Source: Rhizobiaceae bacterium (lineage in GTDB: Bacteria; Pseudomonadota; Alphaproteobacteria; Rhizobiales; Rhizobiaceae). From it: a stretch of 64,000 nucleotides of DNA. How positions within the stretch are numbered: position 1 is the first letter of the stretch; each line of letters begins with the position of its first letter. The stretch spans positions 275,632-339,631 of the forward strand of contig JAMLJA010000003.1 of NCBI GenBank assembly GCA_023953905.1, read 5' to 3'. Position numbers and translations under genes: made by a program. The notes under the pieces were generated by a model, which was not told the origin of the DNA, searched no databases, and saw only the letters and a program-made list of their open reading frames with translations. This document shows, piece by piece, positions 9,071 through 16,911 of this stretch.

Positions 9071-9560
9071 GTGATCCGAGACGCCGTCCAAGCACCACGG
9101 TATCATCGAAATGGCCTGGTGCCGGCAATTGCGCGTGCAGGGTCTTCAAGGCCTCAAACCCAGCGGCTGCAAACTCCGGAAACTCGGCGCTTCGCGCCAG
9201 GCTGGAATCGACATGGATCGAAACAATATGCGCGGTGGCCGCGACCTTATTGCTTTCCTGCTCGCAAATCTCGCAGAAAATATGGGTCCGCTTGCGGTCG
9301 AAATCGATGAGCCGCGCACGAACCTCAATGGTGTTCCCGGTCCGGATTTCGCTCAGGTAGAAGAAGCGGCTTTCGATCACATAGTCCGACCTGGAATTGG
9401 TCTTGCGGAAGGACAGATCGAGTCCGACCGAGGCGTAGATCGCGTCGATCGCTGGGTCTGCTGCCATGGCATAGGCAGCGTAGTTCACATGCCCGTTATA
9501 GTCTCGCCAGGCAGGCTCGATCGTTGATGCGACGACGACGGGGGAGGATTGTTTAATCAT
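9054..9560 (-). CDS. Hotdog-fold acyl-CoA thioesterase (FcbC/betainyl-CoA-thioesterase type)
   Basis: A 168-residue single hotdog domain. The catalytic-region motif WRDYNGHVNYAAYAMAAD (Asp/Asn-Gly-His-Val-N) is that of 4-hydroxybenzoyl-CoA-type thioesterases, and YVIESRFFYLSEIRTGNTIEV matches the strand that follows. It hydrolyses an acyl-CoA to free acid and CoA. Stand-alone thioesterases of this kind accompany carnitine dehydrogenase in known carnitine-degradation loci, where they act on betainyl-CoA; that link is inference. Convergent with the dehydrogenase gene. A 7-bp inverted repeat spans its start codon. Confidence 0.82.
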   Translation of the reverse strand: MIKQSSPVVVASTIEPAWRDYNGHVNYAAYAMAADPAIDAIYASVGLDLSFRKTNSRSDYVIESRFFYLSEIRTGNTIEVRARLIDFDRKRTHIFCEICEQESNKVAATAHIVSIHVDSSLARSAEFPEFAAAGFEALKTLHAQLPAPGHFDDTVVLGRRLGSRGAGN

Positions 9561-9581
9561 AGTCCGTCTATATAATTAAAC
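9551..9581. promoter_or_regulatory. Inverted repeat across the thioesterase start
   Basis: GTTTAAT at 9551-9557 and its complement ATTAAAC at 9575-9581 are separated by 17 bases; the first arm overlaps the first codons of the thioesterase gene. The stretch is AT-rich against a GC-rich background and contains TATATAATTA, usable as a promoter element for the minus strand. A repressor site is possible. From 9582 to 9828 I see no gene on either strand. Confidence 0.25.
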
Positions 9582-9828
9582 ACACATCACAAGGCAAGTG
9601 TGCCGGCGCGAGTGTCTGCTCACGATCGAGTAAAGGCCTGTTGCGACGCGAAAGTATCCGTCAAACACCTTCATGACCGGCGCAACGATTGAATGGCTGC
9701 GCCATACGCCGCGAACCGCGGCGCCTTTACGATCCCCGTTGCGGCACACATCAGCTCATTTCTTGAAAGCCAGGAAGGAAATGAGATCATGGCGTCGACG
9801 ATGCTGCATCTTGCCGCCATCATCGTGA

Positions 9829-11529
9829 TCAGAAGCTCGTGGCCGGCTCGAACGACCCGAAATGGCGGCGCCAGCGTTCGGCAATCTCGCCAACGGTTGC
9901 GTATGCTCGCACGGCTTCCATCACAGGCCCCATCATATTCTCGCCCGATACGCACGCGCGATCGATCGTATCCAGAGCATGCTGAACGTGCGCATTGTCC
10001 CGCTCACGCCGGATCTTCGCCGTGCGGCTGTGTTGACGCTCGGTTGTCGTCGGATCCAGGCGAAACGCCGTATTCGGGACGTTCGGAACCTGAGGGTGGA
10101 TGTTTACCGTGACCCAGGGCCTGTCACCGCGATCAAGCCGCTGCTGGCGTTTCTGGGCGCCTCTGTTCATGACGTCACGACCAAATCCGCTATCGATCAC
10201 ACGAAGCGCGCCGCCGATCGCATCGATCCGCTCGATGTGCTGCCACATGTCGTCGGCAGTCTTCTTGGTAAGAGTTTCGACGAAGTAGGAGCCTCCGAGT
10301 GGATCAATGGTGTCTGTGAAGCCGTGCTCGTGTGCAATGATTTGTTGGGTCCGCGTAGCCACTTTCACCGTCTCTTCGGTGGGCGTGCCGACAGCCTCGT
10401 CATGGGAGGCGATGTAGACATAGCTCGCACCGCCAAGAACGTAGGCAAGCGTACCGAAGCCGATGCGCACGATATTGTTAAGCGGTTCCTGAAGCGTTTC
10501 CTGCCCGTGGCCATAAACGGTCGTTTTCAGGGCCAAAGAGCGGAGATCGGTCGCGCCGTACCGTTCGCTGAGCAAGCGAGCCCAGACCTTCCGCAGTGCC
10601 CGCAGGTTTGCGACCGAGACGAAGAAATCGTGACGTTCGTCAGGGAACATGTGGAAAAGGGGCGCAACGCTGTCGATCGGAATGCCTCGTGCTACCAGAA
10701 GGTCGAGGTAGTGAATGGCGTTTCCGAGCGCCAATGCCGCACCCCAGGTCGAGCCGGCACCACCCGCGTTCAAGTGATTGTAGCACACGGTGATCGGGGA
10801 CCAGTTGGGGGCGTGCGTCGCGCACCATTCTACAGGGTCAACGGCGATCTTGGCTGCGGGGGCGGCAGGAATGATCTGCGTGCCACGTGCGAGGTATTCC
10901 TTGAGCGGATCGTTCTGAAGATTGACCACATAGTCCGCCGGCGCCAGCCCCTGTTTTTCGCCGACGATTGCGTACATCGCCAGCACGATGGGGCCGATGG
11001 AATTGCCAAGCGTACCGACGCGCTTGACCGAGTTGAACGGTATGCCCTCGAACAAGAGTTCCATGTCGGCCAAGGTGTCGATCGACACGCCAACCTTGCC
11101 GACCTCTCCCGTCGACATCAGATCGTCTGAATCGTAGCCGCACTGCGTAGGCAGGTCCAAGGCGACGAGGATCTGCTCGGCGCCCAGTTCGATCAACTTT
11201 TTAAAGCGCCTATTGCAGTCGGTCGCTTCGCCATAACCCGAATAGGCAGAGATCACGAACGGCTCGGTCCTGAACATCGTCGCGGAATCGCCCCGCGTGA
11301 AGGGGTACTCACCTGGAAAGCCGACATCCTTCGAGAAATCGAAACCAGCCTTGACAAGGGTTGCCGGCGAGTAAAGCGGCTCTATGCGCTCGCCGATATC
11401 CACTTCGAATGCACGACGTTCAGGGGTTCTCTCGAGGGCCGGTTCATAGACTTGTTCTATCCATCGCGCGTGCTCCGCCTCGATTTCGTTGACCTGGGCG
11501 GGCGACATCGCCGGGCTCTCATGTTTCAT
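9829..11529 (-). CDS. Adenosylcobalamin-dependent acyl-CoA mutase, large (catalytic) subunit
   Basis: A 566-residue TIM-barrel subunit of the methylmalonyl-CoA mutase superfamily, without a fused B12 domain. Seen: YPFTRGDSATM (CoA-tunnel region), AYSGYGEATDCN, DLPTQCGYDSD, the invariant His252, the substrate-loop and DPLGGSYFVE segments, and the C-terminal NTAFRLDPTTTERQ of separate-subunit mutases. Aligned by eye with methylmalonyl-CoA mutase (MCM): Tyr89 is kept as Tyr96, Arg207 is replaced by Lys227, Tyr243 by Asn251. ICM and HCM mutases carry Gln at the Arg207 position, so the substrate is unlikely to be one of the known ones. ATG at 11529 overlaps the stop of the MeaB gene (ATGA). The B12 half is the gene at 15287-15709. 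Longer starts lack support. Confidence 0.9.
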   Translation of the reverse strand: MKHESPAMSPAQVNEIEAEHARWIEQVYEPALERTPERRAFEVDIGERIEPLYSPATLVKAGFDFSKDVGFPGEYPFTRGDSATMFRTEPFVISAYSGYGEATDCNRRFKKLIELGAEQILVALDLPTQCGYDSDDLMSTGEVGKVGVSIDTLADMELLFEGIPFNSVKRVGTLGNSIGPIVLAMYAIVGEKQGLAPADYVVNLQNDPLKEYLARGTQIIPAAPAAKIAVDPVEWCATHAPNWSPITVCYNHLNAGGAGSTWGAALALGNAIHYLDLLVARGIPIDSVAPLFHMFPDERHDFFVSVANLRALRKVWARLLSERYGATDLRSLALKTTVYGHGQETLQEPLNNIVRIGFGTLAYVLGGASYVYIASHDEAVGTPTEETVKVATRTQQIIAHEHGFTDTIDPLGGSYFVETLTKKTADDMWQHIERIDAIGGALRVIDSGFGRDVMNRGAQKRQQRLDRGDRPWVTVNIHPQVPNVPNTAFRLDPTTTERQHSRTAKIRRERDNAHVQHALDTIDRACVSGENMMGPVMEAVRAYATVGEIAERWRRHFGSFEPATSF

Positions 11530-12563
11530 GATGTCTCTCCCTTGCCTAGAATGTTGTCGACTGCGGAATGAGGATCGATCATGCCTGCGGCCACTCGTGA
11601 GGCCCATCCGGCCATGCCATCGCCGGACAAAGGGCCCTCTGGCTGCAGTAGAGTTTCCATGAAGCGGTCAATGAGAAGGGCACGCAGCTGATGTTCGTGG
11701 CGTACCTTGCGGCGGCTCAATCCGATGCCGCTTTCGTCGAGCCACGTCTTGAAGGCATCCACCCGATGGCACAGCGCTGGTATGCCTTCATTGGCCGATG
11801 CAGACACATTCAAGACTGGGGGATGCCACGCACCTCCGGCAGCCTCGCCATTCCCGAAGCGCCTTGCCAGCAAAGCCCGAATCGGGCTCGCAACGCCGGC
11901 GATCATCGAGGCATCAACCTTTCCAAGGTTGATGCCCGGAGATCCGGGAAACACCATGGCCAACATCGTTTGCAGGTCCCTGGCGACACCGCTCGCGCCG
12001 CTAAGGTCGGATTTGGTCACAACGTAGATATCTCCTACCTCGAGCAGGCCGGCTTTCGCAGCCTGTACCGAATCCCCAAGCCCTGGGACTGAAACAACGA
12101 GGGTGCAGTCCGCAACAAAGGCGACTTCCACCTCATTCTGGCCAACCCCCACGGTTTCCAGCAGAATTCGGGTGATGCCGTAGTTCTTAAGGATCGTGCA
12201 AAGGTCGATCGCAGCCGCGTTCAGTCCTCCGGCGTGCCCGCGTGCGGACATTGATCGAATGAAAATTCGATCATCGTCCTCGGCACGCCGCATTCTCACG
12301 CGATCCCCCAGGACCGCGCCGCCTGAGAAGGGGCTGGCAGGATCGATGGCAATGATTCCGACACGATGACCCTGTTTCGACCATTCCGAAGCGATAAGGT
12401 CGATTAGGCTTGATTTTCCCGCCCCTGGCGGCCCGGTAATGCCTATGATCACAGCGTCGTTCGCACCAGCGTAGCCGTGAGACAGAAGCTGGCGCCAACC
12501 GGGGAGACGATTTTCAATCGTGCTCAGGGCCTTGGCCAGAGGACGACGCCAAACTGAATTCAT
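11526..12563 (-). CDS. meaB: MeaB/ArgK-type G-protein chaperone of acyl-CoA mutase
   Basis: A 345-residue P-loop GTPase that loads adenosylcobalamin into, and protects, the partner mutase. Seen: Walker A/G1 GITGPPGAGKS at residues 41-51, IIAIDPASPFSGGAVLGDRVRM with switch residues, RSMSARGHAGGL, ETVGVGQNEVEV (G3 region), and the TKSD base-recognition motif. The start was taken at MNSVWRRP (12563), five bases past the thiolase stop; starts at 12593 or 12605 overlapping thiolase are possible. It overlaps the mutase start by four bases, so the two are translationally coupled. This corresponds to MeaH in 2-hydroxyisobutyryl-CoA mutase operons. Confidence 0.92.
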   Translation of the reverse strand: MNSVWRRPLAKALSTIENRLPGWRQLLSHGYAGANDAVIIGITGPPGAGKSSLIDLIASEWSKQGHRVGIIAIDPASPFSGGAVLGDRVRMRRAEDDDRIFIRSMSARGHAGGLNAAAIDLCTILKNYGITRILLETVGVGQNEVEVAFVADCTLVVSVPGLGDSVQAAKAGLLEVGDIYVVTKSDLSGASGVARDLQTMLAMVFPGSPGINLGKVDASMIAGVASPIRALLARRFGNGEAAGGAWHPPVLNVSASANEGIPALCHRVDAFKTWLDESGIGLSRRKVRHEHQLRALLIDRFMETLLQPEGPLSGDGMAGWASRVAAGMIDPHSAVDNILGKGETS

Positions 12564-12567
12564 GGCG

Positions 12568-13755
12568 TTACGCAACTTCAAGGAGAATGGCATCTCCCTG
12601 CCCATAGCCTCCGCAGATAGCAGCAACACCTTTACCGCCACCGCGGCGCGTCAACCCATTTATCAGCGTCATGACCAGGCGCGCGCCGCTGGCACCAAGG
12701 GGATGGCCGATTGCAACGGCGCCACCTGCCATATTCGTCTTCTGCCGCAGGACCCGCGCCTCGGTTACATCGTGATCGGCGAGAACGAGGGTGCTGACGA
12801 GCGGAGTGGCGGCGAATGCCTCGTTGATTTCGATGCGATCGATCGATGCCAGCGAGTCGCCTGTCTTCACCAGCAGTTTCCTGATGCCGAGCGCCGGCGT
12901 ATAGGAACCGCTCGTCGCTGATGCCGCCACCTGGACATAGCTGCGCAGGCTCGCAAGTGGCTTCAAGAAGTGGCTTTCTACATACCGCCGAGTGGTCAGG
13001 ACGCAGAAGGCTGCTCCGTCGCTCAAGCCCGGCGCGTTGCCTGGCGTAACGGTCGGGCTTGAATAGACAGGTTTCAACCTTGCTAGCTTCTCCATCTGGA
13101 TGTCCGAGCGAGGGGACTCGTCTGTTGCGACGTCGTCTTCTCCGACCGACACGGCAAAGCGCTCGGTGTCGAAATAACCATCTCCTTCGGCGGCAAAATA
13201 GCGGGCGTGGCTCTGCATTGCCCATTCGTCCTGCTGCGAGCGGTCCACCCCTGCACGCACAGCTTCCTCTCCCGTGTAGCGCGCAATCGCCTTGTCCAGG
13301 AAGTCCGCCCGGAGCAACAGCGGGTCGGAAACGTCGACATTGCCGGGGCGAATGCCGCGCTGACGAGGCCATAGGAATGGTGTGTTGCTGAGGCTTTCAA
13401 AGCCACCACACAACACGACGTCAGCTTCACCTGACTGCAACTCGCGCATGCCCATGCCGATTGCGGTCATCCCGGAGCAGCAGGCTCGGTCCACACCCAT
13501 CGACGGGACCGTCTCGCGCAGGCCCGAGGCGAGCAACAATGCCTGGCGCGTCGCGGTCAGCACATTCGCGCCAATCATGCCGATTCCGGCATAGACGGAC
13601 TGTATCTCGCTCATATCGATTTCGCTGCGACGGGCCGCTTCGGCCATGGCAAATGCGCCAAGCTGGATCGCGCTCAGCGGCTTCAAAGCGCCCCCGAAAC
13701 GCCCGAACGGGGTGCGGGCCATCGACAGAACCATTACATCGCGATCGGAGCTCAT
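12568..13755 (-). CDS. Thiolase family protein (acetyl-CoA acyltransferase)
   Basis: A 395-residue thiolase cleaving a 3-ketoacyl-CoA with CoA, or condensing in reverse. The nucleophile Cys92 sits in DRACCSGMTA, the oxyanion residues in NEAFAATP and GHPLGASG, and the second active Cys in CGGYGQGD near the C-terminus. The CGGYGQGD motif deviates from the common C-x-G-G-G-x-G pattern, which may point to a distinct subfamily. It overlaps the ligase gene by four bases upstream and is nearly contiguous with meaB downstream. In context it would split the ketoacyl-CoA produced after mutase and dehydrogenase steps. Confidence 0.9.
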   Translation of the reverse strand: MSSDRDVMVLSMARTPFGRFGGALKPLSAIQLGAFAMAEAARRSEIDMSEIQSVYAGIGMIGANVLTATRQALLLASGLRETVPSMGVDRACCSGMTAIGMGMRELQSGEADVVLCGGFESLSNTPFLWPRQRGIRPGNVDVSDPLLLRADFLDKAIARYTGEEAVRAGVDRSQQDEWAMQSHARYFAAEGDGYFDTERFAVSVGEDDVATDESPRSDIQMEKLARLKPVYSSPTVTPGNAPGLSDGAAFCVLTTRRYVESHFLKPLASLRSYVQVAASATSGSYTPALGIRKLLVKTGDSLASIDRIEINEAFAATPLVSTLVLADHDVTEARVLRQKTNMAGGAVAIGHPLGASGARLVMTLINGLTRRGGGKGVAAICGGYGQGDAILLEVA

Positions 13756-15290
13756 GCCGCCGTTCCCATTTCAGAGGACAGACTCTCTCTCAGCGCGCCC
13801 TTGTCCACTTTTGCATTGCCGGTGCGCGGCAGCCGCTCGATGAAGTGCCAGCGCTTTGGGGTTCGGATGCCGATCAGCGGCTTGCAGAAGGCTTCACAGT
13901 CTTCCTGTGTGAGCGTTCTCTCGGGTTCTGCGGCAACAAAGGCGACCGCGATTTCGCCCAGGTTCTCGTCAGGAACTCCGATAACCGCAGCCTCCTGAAC
14001 CCCGGGACAGCTTGACAGACACGCTTCTATCTCGGCCGGATAGATGTTGAACCCGCCAGAGATCAACATCTCCTTCGAGCGTCCGACAATATAGATGAAT
14101 CCATCCTCGTCCTTGCGGGCGAGGTCGCCCGACCATAGCCAACCATCTCGAAGAACTTTTTCGGTCTCTTCTGGTCGGCCCCAATAACCTTGCATCAAGT
14201 GCTCGGCCTGGATTGTAACTTCTCCGATTTCGTTGGCCGCTACCGGTTTACCCTCCGTGTCACGCAGAACGATGTCGACGAAGCTGTATGGGCGCCCAAT
14301 GCAACCGAAGCGGATCGAGCCTTTATTGTCGCCCGATTGGAACAGATGATCTTCCGCCCGCAGGAACGTGCAGGTCATCATCGCTTCGGTAAGTCCGTAG
14401 TTGTGCGTGAGGACCGATCCCCAGCGCTTCAGAGCCTTTTCGAGTGTGTTTCTTTGAATGGCTTCGGCTCCGTATCCGATCCAACGTATGGACGACAAAT
14501 CGAATTCGTCTATGTCCGGTGCATTCAAGATGCGTGTAAGTACCGTGGGAACACAGGAGAACGCCGTGACTCGGTGTCTCTCGATGGTGGGAAGCAACTG
14601 TTCCAGCACGCCGCCGGGAACGATGACATTGGTCGCGCCACGCAGCAGAAACGGGGTGAAATACGCGCCGCTTGCGTGGGTCAGAGGCCCGACATGGGCT
14701 AACCGATCGTCAATACGTATATCACGGTCCATCAGCATGTTCTTGCTGACGCTTTGCCAGTTTCGATGCGAGAGCATCACGCCTTTCGGAACGCCTGATG
14801 ACCCGGACGTATAGTTGATGGAGCAGAGGGCATCGAAATTCTCGAGTTCCGGAGCGGCTGGACCTTCGAAAGAGGTGAGTTCACCCCAGCTCGGTCCGCC
14901 CACGGCATTGTCCCCTGCCACGGAACACAGCCAGAAGCCTTTCCGGCGGACTCCGGAAAGCCGGTCCTCGGTCTGTTCATCGTAGAAGATCGCCTTGGGT
15001 AGGCAATCGTTGACGATGCGCTCGACCTCGAAGGCCGTATACCTGACGTTGAACGGTACGCGAACCATACCGGCGCGTTCTATCGCGACCTGCAGGATCA
15101 GATACTCCGCCCGGTTGCGCATGTAGAGGCCGACTCGAGATCCCGTCGGCATGACGGCTGCCAACCCGCCGGCTATATGTTCCACAAGGCCTTCGAGCTC
15201 TGCGAAGGTCCATTGCCTGCTATCTTCGATAAGCGCGACACGATCGCGGAACGCCGCGAAAGCATTCCGAAACTGGGCGTAAACTGTCAC
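13752..15290 (-). CDS. AMP-forming acyl-CoA synthetase (ligase)
   Basis: A 512-residue adenylate-forming enzyme: carboxylic acid + ATP + CoA to acyl-CoA. Seen: phosphate loop YTSGSSGVPKGV (residues 160-171), YGLTEAM adenine-site motif, WSGDLARKDEDGFIYIVGR hinge region, and the catalytic Lys of GNAKVDKGAL near the C-terminus. No signal or membrane segment. Both ends overlap neighbours by four bases (thiolase start downstream, B12-subunit stop upstream), so expression is coupled. In the known 2-hydroxyisobutyrate pathway the equivalent gene (hcl) activates the acid before the mutase; the same role is inferred here for an unknown acid. Confidence 0.92.
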   Translation of the reverse strand: MTVYAQFRNAFAAFRDRVALIEDSRQWTFAELEGLVEHIAGGLAAVMPTGSRVGLYMRNRAEYLILQVAIERAGMVRVPFNVRYTAFEVERIVNDCLPKAIFYDEQTEDRLSGVRRKGFWLCSVAGDNAVGGPSWGELTSFEGPAAPELENFDALCSINYTSGSSGVPKGVMLSHRNWQSVSKNMLMDRDIRIDDRLAHVGPLTHASGAYFTPFLLRGATNVIVPGGVLEQLLPTIERHRVTAFSCVPTVLTRILNAPDIDEFDLSSIRWIGYGAEAIQRNTLEKALKRWGSVLTHNYGLTEAMMTCTFLRAEDHLFQSGDNKGSIRFGCIGRPYSFVDIVLRDTEGKPVAANEIGEVTIQAEHLMQGYWGRPEETEKVLRDGWLWSGDLARKDEDGFIYIVGRSKEMLISGGFNIYPAEIEACLSSCPGVQEAAVIGVPDENLGEIAVAFVAAEPERTLTQEDCEAFCKPLIGIRTPKRWHFIERLPRTGNAKVDKGALRESLSSEMGTAA

Positions 15291-15709
15291 TTCAAGGCAT
15301 CCGACTTCTGGTTTCTGGTGTCGACGGCGAACTGTACGTATTTCGCGATGTCAGCGACCGTCGTTCCAGAGAGGAACACTTGGGAAACGCCCGACGCCTG
15401 AAGCTCCGGGATATCTTCTTGAGGTATAACGCCGCCGCATACGAGGATGATATCTTGGGCGCCGGCCTCGTTCATCAGGTTCTTGACCCGTGGGATGAGA
15501 GCCATGTGGGCGCCGGACAGTATGCTTATACCAACGACATCGACGTCTTCATCGATTGCCACACGGACGATTTGCTCCGGCGTGCGACGGATGCCGGTGT
15601 AGATGACCTCCATCCCAGCTTCCAGGAGGCCACGCGCGATCACGCGCGCACCGACGTCGTGACCATCAAGGCCCACCTTGGCCATGAGGAACCTGATCTT
15701 TTGCATCAT
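15287..15709 (-). CDS. Cobalamin-binding small subunit of acyl-CoA mutase
   Basis: A 140-residue flavodoxin-like B12 domain. The base-off signature is present: D15-G-H17-D-V-G20 (DxHxxG, His17 the lower axial cobalt ligand), SILSG (SxL motif), and CGG. The ATG at 15709 gives MMQKIRFLMAKVGLDGHD, the family start; a TTG ten codons upstream is less likely. It is first in a five-gene minus-strand operon and must partner the large subunit at 9829-11529, from which it is separated by three genes. That arrangement (small subunit first, large subunit last) differs from the adjacent hcmA-hcmB order I recall. Confidence 0.93.
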   Translation of the reverse strand: MMQKIRFLMAKVGLDGHDVGARVIARGLLEAGMEVIYTGIRRTPEQIVRVAIDEDVDVVGISILSGAHMALIPRVKNLMNEAGAQDIILVCGGVIPQEDIPELQASGVSQVFLSGTTVADIAKYVQFAVDTRNQKSDALK

Positions 15710-15767
15710 GCTCACGACTTCGAGAATACAATCTCGCAAGTTTGGTAGGCGCCCGCGATCAATGCCA

Positions 15768-15782
15768 ATAAAGTCTTTTTAT
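15768..15782. promoter_or_regulatory. Candidate LysR-type operator upstream of the mutase operon
   Basis: ATAAAGTCTTTTTAT is an inverted repeat (ATAAA-N5-TTTAT, also readable as ATA-N9-TAT), 59 bases upstream of the B12-subunit start and inside the 195-base region between that operon and the divergent LysR gene at 15905. LysR regulators commonly bind such interrupted dyads between themselves and a divergent target. Confidence 0.35.
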
Positions 15783-15904
15783 GCAGCTTATCACGCGAGA
15801 TTGATGCTGCCCGGACCTGCTGGCTCATGCGCCCCTGCGCCGGACAATGTGCCTTGTTCACCACGGCATGCGTGGCTATAGGACCCAAGAAAGGCGATAG
15901 TGTC

Positions 15905-16804
15905 ATGGACTTGCGTCAGATCCAGTATTTTGTGGCGCTCTATGAGGAAAAGAGCATCACCAAGGCTGCCAAGCGCCTGCATGTGGTGCAGCCAGCGGTG
16001 TCGATGCAGATTCGCCGGATCGAAGTCGAATATGGCGCTCAGCTGTTTGAGCGGACAACTGCTGGGGTGCATCCAAACGAGGCTGCTGCGGCGATCTACC
16101 CAGCCTGTCTCGAGGTTTTGAACAAGGTCGAAAGCATCCGGCGAACGCTGCGGGACGGGTCTGGAAAAATTACCGGCTCGCTTTCCGTCGGGGTTCCGCC
16201 ATCGATCGCACATGGCATTCTCGCCGAAGTCCTGGCTGCGTTCACCGAGAAATTGCCGGAGGTTCATCTCACTATTTCAGAGGGATACAGCGCACACCTG
16301 GTGGATTGGCTGCTGCAAGGTGATCTGAATTTCGCAATCCTGGGCGAGTTCGATGACGATCGACGGCTTTATTCGCAGGCAATTGCGACCGACGAGTTGG
16401 TGGTGGTCACCAGTGAAGAGACACCCCACGATGGCGATTCGATCACTGGCGAACAGGCCGCGACCCTGAAGCTGGTCTTGCCATCCAGCAAAAACCTGAT
16501 CCGTATCTTGGTGGACAGTGAGTTTGAGAAGGAGGGAATCAAGGTTTCGCCGGTGATGGAAGTAGATTCTCTCGCAACGGTGTTCGCTGTCATCCGCAAA
16601 CCGGGATGGGCCACTATCCTCCCGAGTTCTGGAATCGGTGAGGGTGATCTGAAGTCCGGGTTCAAGCTTCTGCGCCTAACAAAGCCGATGATCGACCGGA
16701 CCTTGGTTGCCGCCTTTCCAACCCTGAAACCTTCTTCGGCGGCGGCCCAGGAATTTATTCGCGTCCTTCGGCAGGTGATCCTGCGCAAGTCGGTCTCCTC
16801 CTGA
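15905..16804 (+). CDS. LysR-family transcriptional regulator
   Basis: A 299-residue LTTR. The N-terminal helix-turn-helix reads MDLRQIQYFVALYEEKSITKAAKRLHVVQPAVSMQIRRIE, in two short family motifs, followed by the GxxLFER-type segment YGAQLFERTTAGV and a periplasmic-binding-protein-like effector domain (LSVGVPPSIAHGILAEVL onward). The ATG at 15905 fits the family; an upstream extension to 15827 does not. It sits divergent to the mutase operon and immediately upstream of the hyuBA cluster on its own strand, so it is positioned to control both. Effector unknown. Confidence 0.92.
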   Translation: MDLRQIQYFVALYEEKSITKAAKRLHVVQPAVSMQIRRIEVEYGAQLFERTTAGVHPNEAAAAIYPACLEVLNKVESIRRTLRDGSGKITGSLSVGVPPSIAHGILAEVLAAFTEKLPEVHLTISEGYSAHLVDWLLQGDLNFAILGEFDDDRRLYSQAIATDELVVVTSEETPHDGDSITGEQAATLKLVLPSSKNLIRILVDSEFEKEGIKVSPVMEVDSLATVFAVIRKPGWATILPSSGIGEGDLKSGFKLLRLTKPMIDRTLVAAFPTLKPSSAAAQEFIRVLRQVILRKSVSS

Positions 16805-16818
16805 TCCGCATAATGCCG

Positions 16819-16837
16819 TTTGATAATGGGTATCAAA
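16819..16837. promoter_or_regulatory. Perfect 7-bp inverted repeat upstream of hyuB
   Basis: TTTGATA at 16819-16825 and TATCAAA at 16831-16837 are perfect complements separated by ATGGG. The repeat lies between the LysR stop (16804) and the hyuB start (16912), where the promoter of the hyu cluster would be. It is a strong candidate operator, possibly for the neighbouring LysR protein. Confidence 0.45.
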
Positions 16838-16911
16838 ACAACTTACTCGACCTTCAATGTAGCGTCGGCTCACATTGAGATCGTGAGAGGCGAAACATCG
16901 CCGGGACGTCA

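Noticed and set aside
8088..9560. Complete L-carnitine degradation locus.
   Set aside because: A carnitine-dehydrogenase-like gene and a thioesterase are present, but the BKACE enzyme that joins them in the known pathway is absent, so only family-level calls are made.
9862..11130. A 422-codon plus-strand frame inside the mutase large-subunit gene.
   Set aside because: Antisense to a well-conserved enzyme; no recognisable protein features.
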